The translations under genes and the position numbers were made by a program. From positions 1-12,046 of the forward strand of contig CALVIK010000019.1 of NCBI GenBank assembly GCA_944329545.1: 12,046 nt of DNA, read 5' to 3'. How positions within the stretch are numbered: the stretch's first letter is position 1; the number at the start of each line of letters is the position of its first letter. The notes beneath the pieces are model-generated. The model worked only from the letters and a program-made list of their open reading frames with translations, made no database searches and was not told the origin of the DNA. Positions 7,255 to 12,046 of this stretch are shown piece after piece. The stretch is from an uncultured Bacilli bacterium (lineage in GTDB: Bacteria > Bacillota_I > Bacilli_A > RF39 > UBA660).

Positions 7255-9162
7255 CTACATCTCATAATTATCTTCTAAAGTAAATTTAACATTTTCTTCA
7301 ATCCAAGCTTTTCTTGGTTCAACTTTATCACCCATTAAAACACTAACTCTTCTTTCGGCAAGTGAAGCATCAGTTAAATTAACTTTAATTAAATTTCGCG
7401 TATCTGGATTCATCGTTGTTTCCCAAAGCTGTTCGGCATTCATTTCCCCGAGACCTTTATATCTTTGCTTTTCTAACTTCACTTTGTTATTTTTTCTAAT
7501 TTCATCAGCCTGTTCATCATTCCAAGCATAACCATATATTTTATTACCATTTTTTAAAGCATATAAAGGTGGCATCGCAATATATAAATGACCATGCTCA
7601 ATTAAAGGTCGCATATAACGGTAGAAAAAGGTCAGCAAAAGTATTTGAATATGAGCGCCGTCGTCATCAGCATCAGTCATGATAATGACTTTATCATAAT
7701 TAGATTCTTCAGCTTTAAAATCACTACCAACTCCAGCCCCAATAGTGTGAATCATAGTATTAATTTCTTCGTTTTTTAAAATATCTTCAAGTTTGGCTTT
7801 TTCTGTATTTAAAACTTTTCCTCGTAAAGGCAAAATAGCTTGAAATTTACGATTTCTTCCTTGTTTAGCAGAACCACCAGCTGAATCCCCTTCGACTAAA
7901 AATAATTCGTTTATTTTCGGGTTTTTACTTTGGGCAGGCGTTAATTTATCCGATAAGCTTCTTTCTTTTTTGCCTTTCCCTTTACCGTTTCTAGCTTCGT
8001 CACGCGCTTTTCTGGCAGCATCTCTAACTTGTTTTGATTTAATCATTTTATTAACAATATTAGTAGCAATTTCTTTATTTTCCTCTAAGAAAAATTGTAA
8101 TTTTTCAGCAGTTATACTATCAGTAATACTTCTAGCTTCTGGCGTTCCTAGTTTTCCTTTAGTTTGCCCTTCGAATTGTAATAATTTTTCTGGTATTTGC
8201 AAACTAATAATTGCCGTTAAGCCTTCTCTAGTATCAGGCCCTTCTAAGTTTTTGTCTTTTGTTTTTAAAAAACCGTTAGTTCTAGCATAATCGTTAAATA
8301 CTCTAGTAATAGCCGTTTTAAACCCCACTTCATGAGTTCCCCCATCACTTGTTTTAACATTATTTACAAAGGAAATAATGTTATCAGAATAAGTATCAGT
8401 ATATTGAAAAGCAACCTCAACATTAATTCCATCTTTCATTCCTGAAAAGTCTACAGGTTTATGCAGAACTTTTTTATCTTCATCTAAATAACTAACAAAA
8501 CTATTTAAACCATTTTCATAATGATAAATTTCTGCCTTATTGTCAGCTTCATCAACAACTTCAACAGTTAAATTTTTTAGTAAAAAAGCACTCTCTTGCA
8601 TTCTTTCGCAAATATTAGTAAAAGAAAAATCTGTTGTACTAAATATAGTATCATCAGGCATAAAATGAACTTTAGTTCCCGTCCGGTTTGTTTTACCAAT
8701 TTTTTTCAAAGGTATAACAGTATGTCCACCATTTTCAAAACGAATAAAATATTCAAAGCCATCTCTTTTAACGATAACTTCCATCCATTTCGATAAAGCA
8801 TTAACAACCGAACCGCCAACACCATGAAGACCACCGGATACTTTATAACCAGAGGTTTCAAATTTACCACCAGCGTGCAAAACGGTGTAAATAACTTCCG
8901 GCGTACTTTTGCCAGAAGTATGCATACCAGTTGGGACGCCCCTTCCAAAGTCTTCAACCGAAACACTACCGTCTTTATGAATTATAACTTTTATTTTATT
9001 ACCAAAACCATTGATAACTTCATCAATGCTGTTATCGACAATTTCCCATACTAGATGATGCAGTCCTCTTTTATCGGTTGAACCAATATACATACCTGGT
9101 CTTTTTCTAACTGCATCTAAACCTTCTAATATTTTTATTGAACTTTCATCATATTTTGCCAT
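7255..9162 (-). CDS. parE: DNA topoisomerase IV subunit B
   Basis: This is the ATPase subunit partnering ParC. Counting from ATG 9162 (635 residues), the GHKL ATPase domain shows catalytic E40, Mg-binding N44, D71 in EDFGRG and GGLHGVG (110-116), with the QTK switch lysine at K335. The TOPRIM domain has E424 in VEGDSAGGSA and the D497-D499-D501 metal triad in TDADDDGAHI. The C-terminus carries RYKGLGEMNAEQLWETTMNP. The sequence follows GrlB/ParE rather than GyrB, and gene order parE-parC is conserved in Bacilli. A longer reading frame reaches TTG at 9207, but its first 15 codons cross the ftsK terminator, while ATG 9162 has a GGTGAT site three bases upstream. I therefore use the shorter form. 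Confidence 0.96.
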   Translation of the reverse strand: MAKYDESSIKILEGLDAVRKRPGMYIGSTDKRGLHHLVWEIVDNSIDEVINGFGNKIKVIIHKDGSVSVEDFGRGVPTGMHTSGKSTPEVIYTVLHAGGKFETSGYKVSGGLHGVGGSVVNALSKWMEVIVKRDGFEYFIRFENGGHTVIPLKKIGKTNRTGTKVHFMPDDTIFSTTDFSFTNICERMQESAFLLKNLTVEVVDEADNKAEIYHYENGLNSFVSYLDEDKKVLHKPVDFSGMKDGINVEVAFQYTDTYSDNIISFVNNVKTSDGGTHEVGFKTAITRVFNDYARTNGFLKTKDKNLEGPDTREGLTAIISLQIPEKLLQFEGQTKGKLGTPEARSITDSITAEKLQFFLEENKEIATNIVNKMIKSKQVRDAARKARDEARNGKGKGKKERSLSDKLTPAQSKNPKINELFLVEGDSAGGSAKQGRNRKFQAILPLRGKVLNTEKAKLEDILKNEEINTMIHTIGAGVGSDFKAEESNYDKVIIMTDADDDGAHIQILLLTFFYRYMRPLIEHGHLYIAMPPLYALKNGNKIYGYAWNDEQADEIRKNNKVKLEKQRYKGLGEMNAEQLWETTMNPDTRNLIKVNLTDASLAERRVSVLMGDKVEPRKAWIEENVKFTLEDNYEM

Positions 9163-9178
9163 ATTATCACCATGTTTC

Positions 9179-9184
9179 ATTTTA
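9179..9184 (-). promoter_or_regulatory. Extended -10 promoter of parE-parC
   Basis: On the minus strand TGATAAAAT (9187-9179) contains TG, one base, then TAAAAT, directly after the T-run of the ftsK terminator. The start codon at 9162 is 16 bases away, so the leader is about ten bases. The -35 is unclear. Confidence 0.45.
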
Positions 9185-9186
9185 TC

Positions 9187-9210
9187 AAAAAATGTTTGCA
9201 AAAGCAAACA
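9187..9210 (-). terminator. Intrinsic terminator of ftsK
   Basis: Perfect seven-base-pair stem TGTTTGC/GCAAACA (9204-9210 with 9193-9199) with loop TTTT, followed on the minus strand by six T (9192-9187). It lies 36 bases after the ftsK stop and just ahead of the parE promoter. Confidence 0.85.
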
Positions 9211-9246
9211 AAAGTGTTAAAAAATGTATATAAAATAAGGAATTAT

Positions 9247-11415
9247 TTATTCTTCCTTTTCTTTTTTTATTAAAACTTCTCTTGGCTTTGCGCCATTTTG
9301 TGGTCCAACAACTCCACGCTTTTCTAAAATATCCATACAACGAGCCGCTCTATTATAACCAATTTTAAAGCGTCTTTGTAAAAGAGAAGCACTAGCTTTA
9401 CCTTGTTCGATAACAAAGTTCACTATTTCATCGTAAAGTGGTTCTTCATCAGCATCTTCAACCATCGTTGTTGCGCCTTTATCTTCATCACTAACGGCTA
9501 AAGTTTGATCGTAATGAGCTTTTTGCTGACTAATAGTATAATCGACTACAGCTTTTATTTCATCGTCACTAATAAAGTTACCTTGCACTCTTATCGGAAT
9601 ATTTTCCCCTTGTGGTTTAAATAACATATCACCTCTACCAAGTAATTTTTCCGCACCTGACATATCTAAAATAGTTCTAGAATCAATACTACTTGATACC
9701 GCAAAAGAAATACGAGAAGGGATATTAGCTTTAACAACACCAGTAATAACATCCGTACTAGGTCTTTGCGTAGCCACGATTAAATGAATTCCGGCAGCTC
9801 TGGCCATTTGCGTAATCCGCATAATTGAATCTTCTACTTCTTTAGCTGCAACTAACATTAAATCAGCAAGTTCATCAATAATTACGACGATATAAGGAAG
9901 TTTTTTTAGTTTTTCATCTTCACTTAATTTTTCATTTTTTTTATCGACATAAGCATTATAACCAGCAATATTTTTAGTTTTACTGCCTTCAAATAAATCA
10001 TACCTATCTTCCATTATTTGGACAATTTTTTTAAGAACGATATTAGCTTTTTTAGGACTTGTGACAACTGGTGTCAGTAAATGCGGGATACCATTATACA
10101 TTGATAGTTCCACTTTTTTCGGGTCAACTAAAACTAGTTTCACTTCATCTGGTTTAGTTCGCATTAGTAAAGATACAATCATACTATTAATACAAACTGA
10201 TTTACCACTACCCGTTGAACCGGCAACTAATAAATGCGGTGTTTTATCGATTTCACACCAAGTAGGATCGCCCATGATACTTTTTCCTAAGGCAACTAAT
10301 AATTTACTGTTTGCATATTTTCCAGGAACGGCTTCTAAAATTTCTCGAGCCGATACAGGACTAACTACTTTATTTGGTATTTCGACACCGACAGTTTTTT
10401 TACCAGGAATAGGCGCTTCTATCCTAACATCTTTAGCTTCAAGTTCCAAAGCAATTTCTTTGTTAATACTATTAACTTTACTAACTTTGGTTCCGCTTTT
10501 AAGTTCAACTTCGTATTGCGTTACCGCTGGCCCTATATTAGCAGCCACAACTTTACCTTCAATACTAAAATCGTGCAGAACTTTTTCTAATCTTTTGACA
10601 ACATTTTTAATGGCTTCGGCATTTTCTTTAGCCGCACCTTTTTTTTCTTTAGTTCTTACTAAAAGCCCCATCGGTGGAAGTTTATAACCTTTTAAGTCCA
10701 TTTCATTGTTAATTGGCGGCATATTTTCAGCCTTAGGAGTTTCTTTAGGAGCCGAAATTACTACTTCTTTTTCCTTTTCTTCTTCGTATTCTTCTTCAGC
10801 TTCTTTAGCCGCTTTTTCAGCTAATTTATTAATATGATTTTCTTTAGCTTTATTAGCTTTTTCTTTTAATTTCATAACAACATCATATATTGAAACTCCT
10901 GTAAACATAATAAGACCACAGATAATTAAAGCAATACAGACAACTCTTGCCCCATCTAAAGTTAGAAGATCTACAAATAAAACCGCGAAAATAGCGCCAA
11001 TAATTCCGCCACCTTGAAGTTCGATTTGCCCATTAATAAAACCCATTAAATTGTTAACTGTTTCTTCTAATACAGCAAAATCAGTTATCCCATTTTTGCT
11101 TAAATTTTCAATATAGCCAGTATGTGATAAAATTAATATCCCTAAAGATAAAATATATAATCCGATTAATTTTGAGGTTAAAAAATCGGGTTTTTCCCGT
11201 TTTACCATCATATATACACCTATTATACCGACAGCAATTAATAAAACTATATACCAAACCCCAACTAAAAAGCCAGAAAAGCCTTTTATTAAACTAGCAA
11301 CAACGCCAAAAGGACAGCAACCAATAATTGCAATTAAAATTAAAACAATACCTTTTAGCTCAATACTATAAGAAGGAGCGCTTTTTGTTTCTTTTCTTTT
11401 CTTTTTTTTTGCCAT
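9247..11415 (-). CDS. ftsK: DNA translocase FtsK/SpoIIIE
   Basis: FtsK is a membrane-anchored hexameric motor that moves chromosome DNA through the division septum. From ATG 11415 the protein has 722 residues: a Lys-rich start, four to five membrane helices at about 20-178, an acidic linker with a likely coiled coil (about 182-220), then the alpha/beta RecA-like motor from about 250. Walker A is GSTGSGKS (399-406) and Walker B is VVIIDEL with D514 and E515, followed by ATQRPSTDVITG (548-559). The winged-helix gamma domain that reads KOPS/SRS sites occupies about 658-716 (LLQRRFKIGYNRAARCMDILE). All parts are intact. Start 11415 is preferred over GTG 11430 because GGAGGGT lies seven bases upstream of it. 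It has its own promoter and terminator. Confidence 0.95.
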   Translation of the reverse strand: MAKKKKRKETKSAPSYSIELKGIVLILIAIIGCCPFGVVASLIKGFSGFLVGVWYIVLLIAVGIIGVYMMVKREKPDFLTSKLIGLYILSLGILILSHTGYIENLSKNGITDFAVLEETVNNLMGFINGQIELQGGGIIGAIFAVLFVDLLTLDGARVVCIALIICGLIMFTGVSIYDVVMKLKEKANKAKENHINKLAEKAAKEAEEEYEEEKEKEVVISAPKETPKAENMPPINNEMDLKGYKLPPMGLLVRTKEKKGAAKENAEAIKNVVKRLEKVLHDFSIEGKVVAANIGPAVTQYEVELKSGTKVSKVNSINKEIALELEAKDVRIEAPIPGKKTVGVEIPNKVVSPVSAREILEAVPGKYANSKLLVALGKSIMGDPTWCEIDKTPHLLVAGSTGSGKSVCINSMIVSLLMRTKPDEVKLVLVDPKKVELSMYNGIPHLLTPVVTSPKKANIVLKKIVQIMEDRYDLFEGSKTKNIAGYNAYVDKKNEKLSEDEKLKKLPYIVVIIDELADLMLVAAKEVEDSIMRITQMARAAGIHLIVATQRPSTDVITGVVKANIPSRISFAVSSSIDSRTILDMSGAEKLLGRGDMLFKPQGENIPIRVQGNFISDDEIKAVVDYTISQQKAHYDQTLAVSDEDKGATTMVEDADEEPLYDEIVNFVIEQGKASASLLQRRFKIGYNRAARCMDILEKRGVVGPQNGAKPREVLIKKEKEE

Positions 11416-11438
11416 TTTTCTACCCTCCACTATGTAAC

Positions 11439-11467
11439 ATTATAATATAAATAATTTATTAAAACAA
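11439..11467 (-). promoter_or_regulatory. Sigma-A-type promoter of ftsK
   Basis: On the minus strand, -35 TTGTTT (11467-11462), a 17-base spacer and a perfect -10 TATAAT (11444-11439) lie 24 bases upstream of the ATG. The leader is about 17 bases. Confidence 0.7.
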
Positions 11468-11504
11468 GAAAAATAGTTAATTTTACTATATGTTTACACA
11501 AAAA

Positions 11505-11527
11505 AATATAGACTATATATCTATATT
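11505..11527 (-). terminator. Intrinsic terminator after the template-like DUF6273 copy
   Basis: Perfect eight-base-pair stem AATATAGA/TCTATATT (11520-11527 with 11505-11512), seven-base loop, then a T-run on the minus strand (11504-11500). It follows the TAA at 11526-11528 and closes transcription of the accessory region before ftsK. Confidence 0.75.
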
Positions 11528-11528
11528 A

Positions 11529-11544
11529 ATTTGTAATTACAAAT
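11529..11544. repeat. Perfect 16-bp palindrome
   Basis: ATTTGTAATTACAAAT is its own reverse complement. It covers the last codons of the template-like copy, 26 bases past the end of the homology with the second copy, and abuts the terminator stem. Its role is unknown. It could form a hairpin or cruciform, or bind a dimeric protein. Confidence 0.6.
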
Positions 11545-11570
11545 GGGTCATCAATGGAACCTGTACCTTG

Positions 11571-11712
11571 TAAAGTGATATCAGATGACAGATAGAGAAC
11601 TGGGACGACGCCGTTGTTGCTGTTGTTCGCGTTGTTGTTGCTCAAATTGCCATTCGAATTGACATTGAACATGTTATTCGAGTTACTGGCGTTCGGAGAA
11701 ATAATCCCACCA
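11571..11712 (-). repeat. Putative DGR template repeat (TR)
   Basis: Read on the minus strand, this copy is dense in AAC and AAT triplets. Aligned without gaps to 11966-12046, bases 11571-11612 are identical, and in 11613-11651 all 11 differences fall on coding-strand adenines of this copy (11 of 18 adenines changed, 0 of 21 other bases). Adenine-only change from one copy to the other is the hallmark of a diversity-generating retroelement, and the adenine-bearing copy is the template. The right boundary (5' end of the template) cannot be set because the partner is cut at 12046. I place it at the WW codons, where likeness to the protein family begins. The 42-base identical block would contain the initiation-of-mutagenic-homology segment. 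Confidence 0.72.
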
Positions 11713-11810
11713 TTTTCCTATATTATCCCTATATATCCCACTTTCCTTCCCTCGAATATTTCTATTCTACCTTCTACTATTTTCTTCGCCTTTATTTTTG
11801 TTTTTAGGCT

Positions 11811-11830
11811 CCGCTCGCAGTCGCTCGCGG
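11811..11830. repeat. GC-rich direct repeat GCGAGCG-ACT-GCGAGCG
   Basis: On the minus strand the heptamer GCGAGCG occurs twice, three bases apart, in a strikingly GC-rich patch of an otherwise AT-rich spacer. Further GCGAG motifs occur at 11878-11889. It may be part of a dispersed intergenic repeat. No function can be assigned. Confidence 0.4.
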
Positions 11831-11843
11831 CATACCTTCCCCG

Positions 11844-11906
11844 AACTATTTGCTTCGCAAAAGTTCGCCCCCAAGCCCTCGCAAGCGAGAACTTGCTGAA
11901 ATAGTT
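11844..11906 (-). other. Nested inverted repeats forming a large stem-loop between VR and TR
   Basis: Three sets of complementary arms are nested: outer AAATAGTT (11899-11906) with AACTATTT (11844-11851), middle GAACTT (11889-11894) with AAGTTC (11861-11866), and an inner 12-base perfect palindrome CTCGCAAGCGAG (11878-11889). An alternative local hairpin pairs 11843-11853 with 11857-11866. It starts 18 bases after the stop codon of the putative target gene and lies upstream of the template copy. It could be a structured part of the retroelement RNA, a recognition cruciform for retrohoming, or a terminator without a T-run. Confidence 0.55.
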
Positions 11907-11923
11907 ATATTTAGTTTATAACT

Positions 11924-12046
11924 CTAACTTATGACATATGGATCACCAGAAGTCCCTATTCCAGATAAAGTGATATCAGATGACAGATAGAGAACTGGGA
12001 CGACGCCGCCGTCGCTGCTGCGCGCGAAGTCGTTGCCCAAACTGCC
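11924..12046 (-). CDS. C-terminus of a DUF6273-like surface protein, putative DGR target (runs off right edge)
   Basis: The last 40 codons of a minus-strand gene are visible, ending at TAG 11926-11924. They read GSLGNDFARSSDGG, then VVPVLYLSSDITLSGIGTSG and DPYVIS. The motif (V/R)PVLYLSSD and the ending GTSGDPYVIS match C-termini of DUF6273-like secreted or pilin-like proteins of gut Firmicutes. In diversity-generating retroelements the variable residues sit just before the C-terminus of a target with a C-type-lectin-like fold, and this placement fits. Residues encoded at template adenines (S, G, D, F, R, S, D, G) are the exposed variable ones, while G, L, A and the VPVLYL strand are constant. 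Everything upstream, including any signal peptide, is outside the window, so localisation is inferred. Confidence 0.72.
   Translation of the reverse strand, partial: GSLGNDFARSSDGGVVPVLYLSSDITLSGIGTSGDPYVIS
11966..12046 (-). repeat. Putative DGR variable repeat (VR), truncated by the window edge
   Basis: This segment of the target gene aligns over 81 bases with 11571-11651. Relative to the template copy, eight adenines became G, two became T and one became C, while no C, G or T changed. Homology stops sharply at 11966 on the left, after which the two genes encode different tails. The seven adenines in the identical 42-base block are unchanged, as expected for the initiation segment downstream of mutagenesis. 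Confidence 0.7.

Larger units (their letters stand above)
11526..11717 (-). pseudogene. Frameshifted C-terminal remnant of a DUF6273-like surface protein
   Basis: The open frame 11717-11526 reads SPNASNSNNMFNV, NSNGNLSNNNANNSNN, GVVPVLYLSSDITL and GSIDDPFVITN. Its end matches the family I know as DUF6273 (surface proteins ending in GVRPVLYL...GTxxDPYVI). The conserved WWIISP motif is restored only if one G is removed from the GGG at 11706-11708, so the copy is frameshifted. Both frames also stop within about 60 bases upstream, and no start codon with a ribosome binding site is seen. As a protein it is therefore a fragment. Fifteen of 27 residues in the central part are Asn, encoded by AAC/AAT, which is unusual for a decaying gene and is what a retroelement template repeat looks like (see the repeat entry at 11571). 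Confidence 0.7.

Noticed and set aside
4777..9162. Possible gyrB-gyrA pair
   Set aside because: The A subunit lacks the QRRGGKG GyrA box and both proteins follow staphylococcal GrlA/GrlB in detail, so topoisomerase IV is the better call.
11614..11904. Plus-strand open frame of 96 codons across the accessory spacer
   Set aside because: It is antisense to the template-like copy and to the palindromic spacer, has low-complexity Leu/Phe content from complementing Asn codons, and no ribosome binding site.
11571..12046. Simple silent-cassette (gene conversion) antigenic variation between two gene copies
   Set aside because: Ordinary divergence or conversion would give changes at all four bases. 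Here all 11 changes are at adenines. It remains the main alternative until a reverse transcriptase is found.
1..12046. CRISPR array, tRNA, rRNA or insertion sequence
   Set aside because: No regularly spaced repeats, no cloverleaf-like or rRNA-like segments and no transposase-like open frames were seen on reading both strands.

Overview
The window looks like a chromosomal segment of a very AT-rich, uncultured gut-type member of the Bacilli (RF39/Erysipelotrichales-like; inferred from protein resemblance, not from a marker tree). TGA serves as a stop (end of rnc) and tryptophans are TGG, so this is not the Mycoplasma code. Start sites repeatedly carry a GGTGAT-type ribosome binding site, and several promoters are of the extended -10 class.

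Layout: (1) Positions 1-294, minus strand: the N-terminal part of a surface/exported repeat protein with a sigma-A-type promoter that contains a palindrome. A small XRE repressor-like gene (462-698) is divergent from it, followed by a GT60-like glycosyltransferase (766-1713). (2) Positions 1733-11415, minus strand: a housekeeping block made of four transcription units separated by intrinsic terminators. In transcription order these are ftsK (DNA translocase), parE-parC (topoisomerase IV), an LppM-like lipoprotein, and rnc-yebC (RNase III and a YebC-family translation factor). FtsK and topoisomerase IV both act in chromosome segregation. (3) Positions 11526-12046, minus strand: an accessory region with two copies of the C-terminal coding sequence of a DUF6273-like surface protein.

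The main discovery is in region 3. Over 81 aligned bases, the two copies differ at 11 sites, and all 11 are adenines in the coding strand of the copy at 11571-11651. The adjacent 42 bases are identical. The donor-like copy is asparagine-codon rich (AAC/AAT) and carries a frameshift, and the other copy lies at the extreme C-terminus of an open reading frame. This is the signature of a diversity-generating retroelement: a template repeat at about 11571-11712 and a variable repeat at 11966-12046, running off the right edge. A nested inverted-repeat structure (11844-11906) lies between them. No reverse transcriptase or Avd gene is in the window. If the call is right, they should be to the right of the window or elsewhere in the genome.

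The two ends of the window therefore carry surface-protein genes, one probably hypervariable, around a core of replication, segregation and RNA-processing genes.
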